Shown: positions 47,901 to 59,900 of the stretch, in pieces
How the letters are laid out: each line of letters begins with the position of its first letter
Position numbering within the stretch: position 1 is the first letter of the stretch
Notes under the pieces: generated by a model
The model's input: only the letters and a program-made list of their open reading frames with translations
The model's database searches: none
Told to the model about the DNA's origin: nothing
NCBI RefSeq assembly: GCF_030265065.1
Contig: NC_080402.1
Coordinates: 11,867,501 to 11,931,500 of the forward strand
Direction of reading: 5' to 3'
Origin: Corythoichthys intestinalis
Lineage: Eukaryota > Chordata > Actinopteri > Syngnathiformes > Syngnathidae
DNA length: 64,000 nucleotides
Program-made: the position numbers and the translations under genes

Positions 47901-50900
47901 CAAGTAATATGCCCGGCAAAGTACCTCTAGTAAATCATACTTGTGTACCGTTTTGTACGTGGTAACTGGAAGATCTCTTGCCATAGATGGAACAATCCTT
48001 TGTTTTGGTCCTTCTGCCCTACAGATACACACTGGATGGTCCTAGTGTTAAGTTGCTTGTGGCCTCGCCCGAAAAGGAACTAGTAAAAAAAAAAAAAATA
48101 CAGTGATGCTTAGTCATGTTTTATACATGACTAAGTATTTTTTATTTAAATAGTTTTACAAGAAATGACAGTAAATGCCATCTTACCTGGAGCGTGTTGA
48201 TGCAAGACCTGATATCATTATCTGTTTTCTCACACAGTAACATCAGCGAGCCCGTGTCTGCCTTCATCCCCTGATGGAGTGAGATCTGCAAACCCAGGAT
48301 AAAAATGTGCTTTATGCGTTTAGCAACTAGATGCATGTGCCTGCGTACGGTGTGTACCTCTGCCAGTCTCTGGGCCAGACGTGAGGGCTGAGTCTGGGGG
48401 AACGTCAGGAGGAAAGCCTGCTGCCTCAGTGGTCTAAGAGCTGGAACATAACTAACAAAAAAAAGACTGATGATAAAGGGGAAGAAAAAATCTAGTTCAT
48501 TTTGCTGCCTAAACTTAAGAGCTGTCGTATTACAGGTCGTTACAGATGCATATAATTGGTCGCAGGAGAATGGGTTCCTTCTTTTTCTTCTTCTTTGTAG
48601 AATCTGCTCCGGACTCGCCGGTCTGTCCTTCTTTCCTGTTTATGGTCGCGAGAAGAATGTTGATGGCAGCCTGTAGAGACAAAAAGGAAATTAATTTTTA
48701 AAAAGCTGTCTCTCCTGTACAAAAAATATTAGTTTTGCTTTGCTATTTAGTTAGAACTCTGTATGGGAAAAATGGTATAAGATAATGCTACATTTGAGTG
48801 ATAGTATCAAAAAGATATTTTTATCTATTTTAAAAATATGCTAAGTATCACAGTTGCACTCAAACACGTACTGCTGGGGCGCCGTCGATTTCGTCAATAA
48901 TGAGGCAGTTTGGTTTCTCGTTGGCTCCTAAAACGGATTTCATTTGTGTGGCCGTGTCGATGCGTTTCTGGAAGACCTCGGCACTGCGATCGTCACTGCG
49001 CCCCAAAAAAAACAAAAACACAAAAAAAAAAAAAACAAAGTCAGCGCAGTAGTATCGCACTCTCATTATCAGTGACTAATGGCAATTTCTAACCTGGCGT
49101 TGATTTCCACTACATTGTAACCAGCGTGCTTTGCAATAACATGCGCCAAGGTGGTTTTCCCCAAACCTGGAGGACCAGACAACAATGCCACCTGGAAAAA
49201 GCAAAAAATAGATATTAGCATTGGTTGCCATTGACGGCAAGTTCCCAAAGGATTGGACGTCTATCCCCGTCAATGGCCATGAAACATTATCACTTACTAA
49301 ATATCACCATTTAAAATTGCAATTTATGTTTACATAGGTTATACTTGTCAATTGGAACTAGAACTATCACCTTAAATTTCGGCCTCTTGTATGGGTCCAA
49401 TTCGGCCTCCAGTATCTCCTCAGTCAACTCCATCTTGCTCTTGAAGCGATTTGGATTGTGATTGGCTTGATTAAGTTGGAATGAGGTTTGCATAGGGGCT
49501 TGTCTGTCAGGCCGTGCCGGGCGTGGAACTCTCTCTTTTCCGAAAACCACAGTGTCCCACAGCTTCAGCCACTTCAGCAGACAACGATTGGTAAACTACG
49601 AAAGACATATTGTCACTGAAGTGCCAAGTAAAAGATTTTGTTTAAGAACAGCGTAAAGCTACGAGGTCATGGATGTATCTGATAATTATTAAATGGTTGT
49701 TAAATATTTGCTTTTACTAATGAAGTCTCATAATAAAGTATTCATTGCTATAATAGGATGTTCCATGATTGGTTGCAGTAAGAGACATTTTTGTAATTGA
49801 TAACTATAGACATGTTTAGTTCTTGATAAAACTGCCTTGTCATTCTGACCGATTTAAACCGGCCCAGGTTCCACAGTCAACTTCAAGGACAAGCCACAGA
49901 CATTGAGATCTAAACTGTGTGGGGTATTCAACCCTTTAACACCTAAGCCTATTTTGGCCGAATTCGCATGCCTTTGATGTTGCCTTTATATTTCAAAGAA
50001 AAAAATTGTTCACAATGGCCAGGTTGGGTCCCTTTTTTCAGGACACCATAAACTCCATGTCCAATCTGTTATTTCTTCACTGACCAATTATATTCAACAT
50101 TTTGGACCCAAAAAGACACAAAAATCCCAAAATCTTTTTTCAAAATTTGTCATGTTGATGTCCCATTGACGACCAAACATGCTCGACCAACCGTTTTGAA
50201 GCTTGATAATATTTATTCAACTTGTTAGCATCAACATTCAATAGAAAAAGATAAGACTGAATAGTTTTATGTTTGACAATTCAACACAAACAGCAGATAT
50301 GGTCATAGGCGTTTTTTATGAGGGGCCGTACAAGACATTTTTCATTCTGGCCCTCTCACACACATACATTCTCCTTTCACATACATATATATTCACTCTC
50401 ACATGCATACATTCTCCTTTCACATCCATACATATTTACTTTCACATTCATACATTTTTACTTTCACATTCATACATTTTTACTTTCACATTCATACATT
50501 TTTACTTTCACATTCATACATTTTCACTCTCACACTTATACATTTTTACTTTCACATTTATACATTTTTACTTTCACATTTATACATTTTCACTCTCACA
50601 TTTATACATTTTTACTTTCACATTCATACATTTTTACTTTCACGTTTATACATTTTCTCTGTCACGTTAATACATTTTCACGCTTATATCCATACATTTT
50701 TACTTTCACGTTTATACATTTTTACTTTCACATTTATACATTTTCACTCTCACATTCAAACATTTTCACTCTTATATTCATACATGTTTCAAAAATTGAT
50801 CTCTAGTACACCCCAGAAGTGGAACCGTCTCGGGATATCAGCCAGATTTTATTTGATCAATTTTTTAAATCAGGCGAAATGACAGCTAAAGTCGGCAATT

Positions 50901-53900
50901 TTCAAAGTACTTTTATTTTGAAATAATATATTAGAATTTTATCAGAGTACTTTAATTCAATTCTTGGGGTAGTCTAGTATACTCCAGAAGTGGAACCATC
51001 CCGGGATATCAGCCAGATTTTTTTTAATCAATTTTTGAAATCAGGCGAAATGACAGCTAAAATCGGCAATTTTCAAAGTACTTTTATTTTGAAATGATAC
51101 ATCAGAATTTTATCAGAGTACTTCAGTTCGAGTCTTGGGGTCGTCCAGTATACCCAGAAGTGGAACCGTCCCAGGATATCAGCCAGATTTTTTTTAATCA
51201 ATTTTTGAAATCAGGCGAAATGACAGCAAAAATGGGCAATTTTCAAAGTACTTTTATTTTGAAATGATACATCAGAATTTTATCAGAGTACTTTAGTTCG
51301 AGTCTTGGGGTCGTCTAGTATACCTCAGAAGTGGACTCGTCCTGGGACATTTTTAAATTAAAATTTGAAATAAGGGTAAATGACAGAAATAACTAGCAAT
51401 TTTCTAAGTAGTATTACTCGGAATTCCTAAATTATTTTTTATATCATAATACTTTAGTTTGGGTCTCGGGGTGCTCGAGTGCCTCTCTCAAGTGGACCCG
51501 TTCTTGGATGGCTTCCCGTTTTATATTTATTCATATTTATTTTTTTCAATAAAGGGACTAGCGCTGTGAAGCCACCGGGGGACTTGCGCTGTGAAGCCAC
51601 CGCGTTCCATTATGAAGCCAGCGCGTTGCATTACCGTAATGCACACAATGCAAACAATGATCCAAATGAGGGGCGGCTAGCTTGACTTCGTTTTTACGAG
51701 TGGAGGGTGCCTTGACCGCAGTAGTTTGGGAGCAGGTCATATTAGCTCCCGCTTGGACAGTTGAAGAGGTTCGAGAGTTGCTCGGTCTAAAAATGTCTCT
51801 CATTTCACTTTCAACTGCGTCATAATTAGCTCTGTTGGGTGCAGTTGATTGTGTCCTTTGCCGCCGCTCGAGACAGGAAGCCAAAGAAGTTACAGTTTCT
51901 GGGGTCGACAAAATGTTTTGCAAAAGTCCAACTGCTTGCCTAAGTGATTGTGCGTCCTCTTCCATGCTTACCCATAGTTGTTATTTCATGAACAATAACC
52001 CGCGTCAGGTTCTCAGCCAATCAGAGCTTACCAGTCAGAGCTAGCCAATCAGAGCTGGCTTCCGTTTCAACTAGACTCCTTCCGTTTTCACTATACTTTC
52101 ACTCATACATACATACATTCTCCTCTCACGTTCATACATACTTTCCTCACATAAATATATATTCACTCTTATACACATATATTTTATTTATACAAACATA
52201 CATTTCACAGACTAAAAATGTGTGAATGTGAGAGTAAACATGTATGAATATAAGAGTGAAAATGTATGAACGTGAGAGAGAAAATGTATAAACGTGAAAG
52301 TAAAAATGTATAAATGTGAAAGTAAAAATGTATGAATGTGAGATTGAAAATGTATAAATGTGAAAGTAAAAATGTATAAACGTGAAAGTAAAAATGTATG
52401 AATATAAGAGTGAAAATGTATGAACGTGACAGAAAATGTTTGAACGTGAAAGTAAAAATGTATAAATGTAAAAGTAAAAATGTATAAATGTGAAAGTAAA
52501 AATGTATGAATGTAAAAGGAAAAATGTATGAATGTGAAGGTAAAAATGAATAAATGTGAGAGTGAAAATGTATAAATGTAAAAGTAAAAATGTATAAATG
52601 TGAAAGTAAAAATGTATGAATGTGAGAATGAAAATGTATGAATGTGAGAGCTAAAATGTATGAATGTGAAAGTAAAAATGTATGAATGTGAAAGTAAATA
52701 TGTATGGATGTGAAAGGAGAATGTACGCATGTGAGAGGAGAATGTATGTGTATGAGAGTGAATATATATGTATGTGAAAGGAGAATGTATGTGTGTGAGA
52801 GGGCCAGAATGAAAAATGTCTTGTTCGGCCCCTCATAGTTTTTGGCCTCTACTCATACTATGGTCAAAACAGTTTATATACGGTGCAAAATAGTGAGATT
52901 TTTTAAAAGAAATATATATATATATATATATATATATACTAGGGCTGTCAAAATTATCGCGTTAACGCGCGGTAATTAATTTTTTTAATTAATCACGTTA
53001 AAATATTTGACGCAATTAACGCACATGTCCCGCTCAGACAGTATTCTGCCTTTTGGTAAGTTTTACAGCAAGGTTTTTTGTGCTGTCTAACAGCGAACTC
53101 TTGTGGTCGCTTTGCGACATGGTTTATTGCTTTCTTGCCAGTTCTATATGGCTGCACGACGTCTCGGGCTGACGCCTACGTTGTAATGTTGTGCTTATAT
53201 GATCCTTAGACACGACTTGTCCGTAAGTATGGTTGTTGTAAAGAATGTACATATTATGTTAGTAAGCAAAATGTTATATTTTTTGTATGAGACGCTTTTT
53301 GTTTATGTTTAGTGAACCTGTATAGCGTGCTAAGCTAACGTTGTTGCTAATGCAATGCTTGTGTACTTTTTTTTGTAGTTTCAAGACAGTCTAAAGAGGA
53401 CAGTGGTTTGAGGCCAATTTATTAATAAATCAGATAAAAAAGGAAGAAGTCTGATTATTAAGGCGTCGTTCACTAGCTGTCTAGCTTTGGAAAAAGTAGA
53501 CGCTTCGGAGTGAAGACAGCATAGACAGATTTAAATGACAGTAGAGTGAAATGCCCACTACAGTCCTTATGTACCGTATGTTGAATGTATATATATATAT
53601 ATCCATCTTGTGTCTTATCTTTCCATTCCAACAAATTATTTTACAGAATATATATATAATTTACAGAAAAATGTGGCATATTTTATAGATGGTTTGAATT
53701 GCGATTAATTGCGATTAATTACGATTAATTTTTAAGCTGTAATTAACTCGATTAAAAATTTTAATCGTTTGACAGACCTAATATATACATATATATAAAT
53801 CATCTAACACAAAAAGGGCTCTCTTTGTGAGGTTAGGTATTGTACCCATCACCTTATCAAAAGTATGTACATGCAATCAAGCTTCTCGAGCACACACATC

Positions 53901-56900
53901 TATATACAAATTGAAAAGCTTGATAATGAAGAGAAAAAAAATCAAATACAGTATAAACTAAAAAAAAAGAATTTAAAAAAATAATGACAAGTATTTCAGT
54001 TATTTTTTTTAAGGCAAGCTACTCAATAAAGTTTTTTTTTTTTTTTTTGCAACTCAATAAAGTTTCCTCTTGAACAAGACACAGAGCTACGTCACACACG
54101 TCGCACAGCACACTCTTCCGCCGTTTGCGCGCTGTCACTTCTACTCGCCGAGACGCCGCCTCATCCGAGGAAAACAATGACAAAAACGTCTCATCCTCTT
54201 CCCTGAGTTAATGAAATAATGCATTAGCTTGCGCTAAATTTAGTTTCGATTCATTCCGCACGTTTCAAAGTCACTCGCTCAATCCAACCGGCCGGTGCTC
54301 GCTTCGCATGCCTCCCCTTTCTTAGGTGGCGCCTCGCTCGGCAATTTATTAAAAATGTTCACACTAGGTTCGTCCTTCTTGACCTCACAACGGCTCTTGG
54401 GATAAGTAGTCTTTCGTGCTGCTTTCGGTTTTGAAAAAGGACAAGAAATGATGGAAATATGGAGATAAACACATGGTCCATGCAGCGTTTTAATGTTTTA
54501 ATGCTTATTTACAAGTGCAGTAAAACTATAAAACTCAAATGACATTATCTCCCGTTTTACTTGGCCGACTGACTTCAAATAAAAACTGGTGTGGACATCA
54601 ACTTCCGCACTTTCAAATGAGAGCAACCAGCGGCACGTGGGTGACGTAACTACAGCGTGACGAGGCTTCAAAGATGATATGCGTAAACACGTCGCCGCCG
54701 ACACGTACGGTGTTAAAGGATTAAGAAATCATATTGTTGCAATTTATTACTTTCCAAATGCTATTGCTTCATGAAATATATTTGATGTGATAGTTATTGA
54801 GATGTTTTTTATTTGACTGGCACGGCCAGACTGTTCTCCCTGTATTTTTCAAACACTGAGAGAAAAGTCTGGGAACCAGCCCATTAACGGCCTCTCGAGC
54901 AGGTACAAAATCAATCGACAAATCAGATTAGTTTATTTGCGTGACGTGTTCTTAACGAGCCACGTCACTCTTGCGCGTCGAAAGTCGTCTCCAACACAGA
55001 TGGTGAACGGGAGGGCCGAGAATATGTTCCAATCCACGGTAAAATCAGTTTTAAATTACCAAAAACACATCGACACGAGTCATTGACAACAGTCTGTCTC
55101 GCGCTTGCCATGTTGAATAAACGCCGCTCTCCTCGTATGTTTACTTCCGCGCGCGCGCAAGTCCCTCGTCCTGCCCTCGTCGTTTTACTAACGTCACGTC
55201 TGCCCGTCGCTGATTGGTCCACTCCACTGTCTGTTTGCTGTGGCTTGCTCCGCCCTGGAAATTGTAACCGCTGAATGGTGGCCAGACTCAACAGCTGGAA
55301 CAGCGGTGAGTCTGGTGTACCAGGCAAGTTTTTTATATAATTGCTCTAATCAATAGCTGCTCGCAGTGAAGAAATGTTTTTGTTCATTTGTTAATGTTTT
55401 TTCTTGAAGAAGCCTTGAGGAAGCCTCTTGCCTGTTCAAGGACAGGCAGAAGAGGCAGTTTTGCTTTGCTAAATTGTGCTGACACACATGTATATAATTC
55501 CACCTACATGCACACACATAGGCATACAAATACAAGGGGTGTCGCCAGCTTGCTTCCCCTTTCCCTTTTAGGGCAAGACACCCATCTGTTGCTTGGGCCA
55601 TCACAAATAAAAAGCGAGGTAAAGAAGAGGCTAGTTAGAACGATTGCAGAAGCTGTATTTTGTAGTCCATTGTATAGCTTTCCTCCTTCTCCTTGCAAGC
55701 TTTTCAACTAAATTGAGTGCCTTCTCTCCTTATTTTGGTTATATTATAAATGTCTACCTAAGGATTCGTATTTGAACTTGACATTATCGTACCTCATCAC
55801 TGAGCAGCTCGGTGTAGTGCCGGGGAGAAAATCTATCAACCCAAAGTCGAAAGGTTCGACCTTCAGGGTCCTCTGTATCGCCCTCTTCTTCCTCCTCTCT
55901 CATTTCAGCCTCAACCAGGACATCGTTCACACTGCTGAAATACAATACAAGAAAGCTGTCAAAATTAATGCTGGATATCATGCTTGTGTGAGAGAAAGCC
56001 GAGTGATGCAGTACCTGTTCAGCACGTCTGCAAGACGCTGTGACTCCTCGTGGCGCTGTAATTTAAAACATTGATTCATTTTCATACAGTTTCACCATTG
56101 CAAGATTTTCGAGATTGGCCTTTTGCTAAATAAATGTTCCATAAACAACTCTTATCGATTCAAAGTTCATAATTATGAAATAAAAGTCGCATTTAGTAAT
56201 AAGTCAGCTCACTACCAATACTTCAGTAATGATCCAAACCAACCTCTCATTTTCTAATTGTTTATGTAAAGATCTAGTTTGGATATCTGAATCAACAGGT
56301 AAAAAGATAAATATTTCCTTTAGTTAATACAGTGGTACCTCTACATACGATCGCTTCGACACACGAACTTTTCGACATCCGACGTAAAATATTATTATTA
56401 TTCCGATTTTGATTTATAATTTATTTGTTTTGCTATGTGTAATTGCCATTTGTAATAGTACCAGCAGTATTTTTTAAGGATTTAGTGAAGGTTTTTGGGC
56501 TGTGGAACGAATTAATGGAATTATAATGTATTCCTATGGGAAAATCCTGCTCGACATACGACCATTTCGACTTACAAACAAGGTCCTGGAACGGATTAAC
56601 TTCGTATGTAGAGGTACCACTGTATACCCATTTTAATAATTTCACGTCATTACGATCTAAAACTAAGCAAGGAATGTGGAAGGGTTTTCCACAAAATTCC
56701 GTTTAAATCTAGCATTAGATTGTTGCACACTGAAGATACCAGCCTCCGATTGGTCTATTTTGGTTTATTTCCCCCGCCTAAAAACACCCTGTGACTTGTC
56801 TATTCTTTGCAAGCAGTGGATTATGGGATGCTGTGCCTGGAAAGAAAATACGTTGTGACTTTTCCACAAACGGAATTTTAAGGCTCTTTGGAAGATCCAA

Positions 56901-59900
56901 GAGAGTCTGAAGCAGTTATCGGTTTGCAATCTATATTAGGGGTGTGACAATATATCAAAATGGTAGTATATTGTGATTTTTTTGTATCCCAAAAGGTAGT
57001 TGATATACTTCTTCCAAGAATTGATATATCGTTTTAAAAAAGTGTCACTTACTGTTTAAAAAAATTAATTAAAAATTGGCTGAGACTGACGGCGCTAGAC
57101 ACCCAATCTGTTTAAACTGGGAGAGGCGAATGAATGTTCATGCATTCCAAACCAGAGCATTCACAGCCAGTCGTTCCAAATTTCGGGGCATTTACCGTTC
57201 ACTTTTTGTTAGTTTCAGGGCATTTGCAGGTCACTTCTTTGTTGAATTTGAATCACTGCCTAGTCAACCCAAAATCAACAGGAAGTGACCCAGAAATGCC
57301 CTAAAATCAACAGTAAGTGATGGAAAATCAACAGCAAATGACCTGAAATGCCCCAAAATTAGGACATATTCACACCAGGAAAGTCCATAGTTCGCTTTCT
57401 TTGATCCGCATCAAAACACATTTGGTCCGGAGTTTTTTTGATACAGTTCCTTTTAACATTGCAATTTGAGCAAGTGACCCAGGATTTGGCAACAAACCTA
57501 TGCGTGTGCAAAAATTGCTCAATCATTGGACAAAACGGTCTGGGTGTGGAAACACGTTAAAATAAGGAAGTGAACAATCACAGAGCTCTCGAGTATTGCA
57601 AAGTGCTGATAACGATTTGTTTTATCCAATTACATGCATTTGCAGGAAATTTGGCGAATCAGAATCCTTGGATACCACGTTCATTTTACAAGGACAGGAG
57701 ACATTCCGCTCCTCATTGCTTCACGTTGAACAGCAACTCATATTAGCCAACATACTGCTAACCACAGACTGTGATGCAAACTAAACAACATTTCCTAGCT
57801 GTGGAAGCCTGTTACGTGCAAAAAGCTATGTGATTTCAGCTATAGTCCGGATCACGGCGCAGTTGCTTTCACACCTATAGCGAACGGTCTGCTTGTAAGC
57901 GAACCAAGACCACCTCTCCCATGAGGTCTCTGACCGGCTGTTTGGTCCGCACCAGAGTTCACTGGTTTATATTCACATCAGCCATAGGCGGAGTTTGACT
58001 TTTGGGGCAGGGGGGCACAACATGTTGATGACCCCGAAGCGCAGTGTCAGCAATAAAATTAAACTTTATAGAACATTTATAATAAGTTGACAAAGAGTGT
58101 TTTTTGTTTCCCATCATTCTTGAGGGGAATTCTAAATCAGGCTGCTTAGGCAATACTTGTTGCCAAGATCGTCATCCATTGAATATGGTACGCTTGGCAG
58201 TGTCGTGCCAATGCTGTTACCCCAGTCAAAAATTTTATCCCCTGGGCGGAGCCATATGGAGGTAGATTTGTGTCTTTATTATTTAATTTTTTAAAAAGTT
58301 GCTTCAATAAAAAAGTTGGTTCAATCAAAATATATATTTTCAACCCCCCAAAAAGTCGCTTCAATCAAAAAAAAAAAAAAAAAAAGTTTGAATGCAAAAA
58401 TAAATTTAAAACTCAAAAAACAAAAAATGCATGTGAAAGCTATTTTTTGTTGATTTATTGGGGGGGGGGGGGGGGGGGGGTTTGAAGTCAATTTTTTTTT
58501 TTTTTTTATTGAAGTAATGTTGATTCGTGTTTGGGGCACATTTTGGCCAGGTCATTTTTGTCTGTATTATTCAATCAAAAAATAAAAAATCAATTGCTTA
58601 CAACAAAAAAAAATCAAAAAGAAAAATCAATCAAAAAAAAAAAAAAAAGAACAATTTCAACCATAGAAAAAGTTTTTGAAGGCGAAAAAATATTTGGAAT
58701 TGAAAATTTTGCATTTGAACACTTAATTTTTCATTGAAAAAGTTTTCTTTGATTGAAGCAATCTTTTTCTGTTTGGGCCATATTAGTGGTAGGACATTTG
58801 TGTCTAAATCATTTAATCCCCCCAAAAAGTTGCTTCAATCAAAAAAAAATATATATAAATATATATTTTCAATCAAACAAAAAAATCATTTGAAAAATAA
58901 AATTACTCTCCCCTAATTTCTTTTTTTAATTATATGCAAAGCAAATGACCGTCTACGTTGCTAGTCACATGATCTGTTCGAAAAATAATTTTGACCCATT
59001 ATAAAAAAATTTTTTTTTTGTTCATTTCATTATTTTTGTTGCAGTTTTATTGCTTTACAACTTATATATACATATATATATATAGGAAAGTCAATTCCAT
59101 GCAATGATACTTTTCGCCCACCAGGGGGGACCTGGCCCCCCCTTAAAATCCGTTTATGACATCAGGCCAAAAGGTTCACATCTCGAACTTTTTTGGTTTG
59201 GTCCGGATCAAACAGGACAGGTGCGAATACGCCATTATTCTCATTGGTTCTCACTCATTGGTTGCCATTGACCGCCCTCGACATCCATTCCGTTTGAAGT
59301 GGGATGGATTTGTTCATTCCCTGCCATCCTCCCAGTACAAATAAATTGGAAGTCTACTAGTGACAAACTGAATTCTATTCACTACAGAAGGATGAAAAGC
59401 GCTTGTTTTTCTGTGTATTACTTGTATAGTAGGATATTGTCCTGACCCATGTTTCAATAATTGTTAGTGTAAATTGCCCAATCGTCCCAATCTTTTAATC
59501 TGTTTGTTAATAACATTGAGTTGAAACTAATCTGTGACTTTTTTCCACAAGCATCTACGCAAGGAGAAATCTACTCACCCGTTCTGCCTCTTGCTCTCTC
59601 AGCACACCTACTGGCACAGCGAGCAACCCCAAAGAACCCTGGAAGTCAGGTACCATTCTGCTATCTGCCACCTAGACACAAAGAGCCCCATTTACTATGA
59701 TTGTAAACAGCAGAAACTAAATTCAGCCCACCTTTTCTGCTTCAGTGTCCTTTTGGCGGAGGTAGACGCGATTTCCCGATGAGTCGGTGACGGTGATATA
59801 GTCGCCTTCTAGTGGGGGTCTTCTCAGCGCATGTGATCTTGTCTCCGACGTAGCAGACTCCCTAGGAGACTCTGATATTGCTGCAAGGCCGCTAATATCC

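Larger units (their letters stand above)
50308..52847. mobile_element. Inverted-repeat element with minisatellite arms
   Basis: About 2.54 kb in CHTF18 intron 7. The outermost 35-40 bases are inverted copies (ATGAGGGGCCGTACAAGAC against ATGAGGGGCCGAACAAGAC), then GACATTTTTCATTCTGGCCC at both ends. Each then runs into a 22-bp minisatellite (CATTTTTACTTTCACATTCA plus TA), left 50345-50790 and right, inverted, 52093-52800. Between them are four-plus 170-bp direct repeats and a - strand open frame. The layout suggests a DNA transposon with subterminal arrays, but no clear target duplication was found. Confidence 0.6.

Noticed and set aside
50269-50882. Long His/Phe/Thr/Ile repeat proteins in three frames
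   Set aside because: Open frames forced by the 22-bp minisatellite, which has no stop in some frames; no start context or domain.
52212-52730. 172-codon open frame on the - strand
   Set aside because: Same minisatellite effect in the inverted arm.
50345-52800. CRISPR-like array
   Set aside because: Units are directly adjoining with no unique spacers, the genome is a vertebrate and no cas genes are present.
54965-55327. 120-codon open frame on the - strand in a CG-rich block
   Set aside because: Lies within a miniature element; no recognised domain and low-complexity composition.
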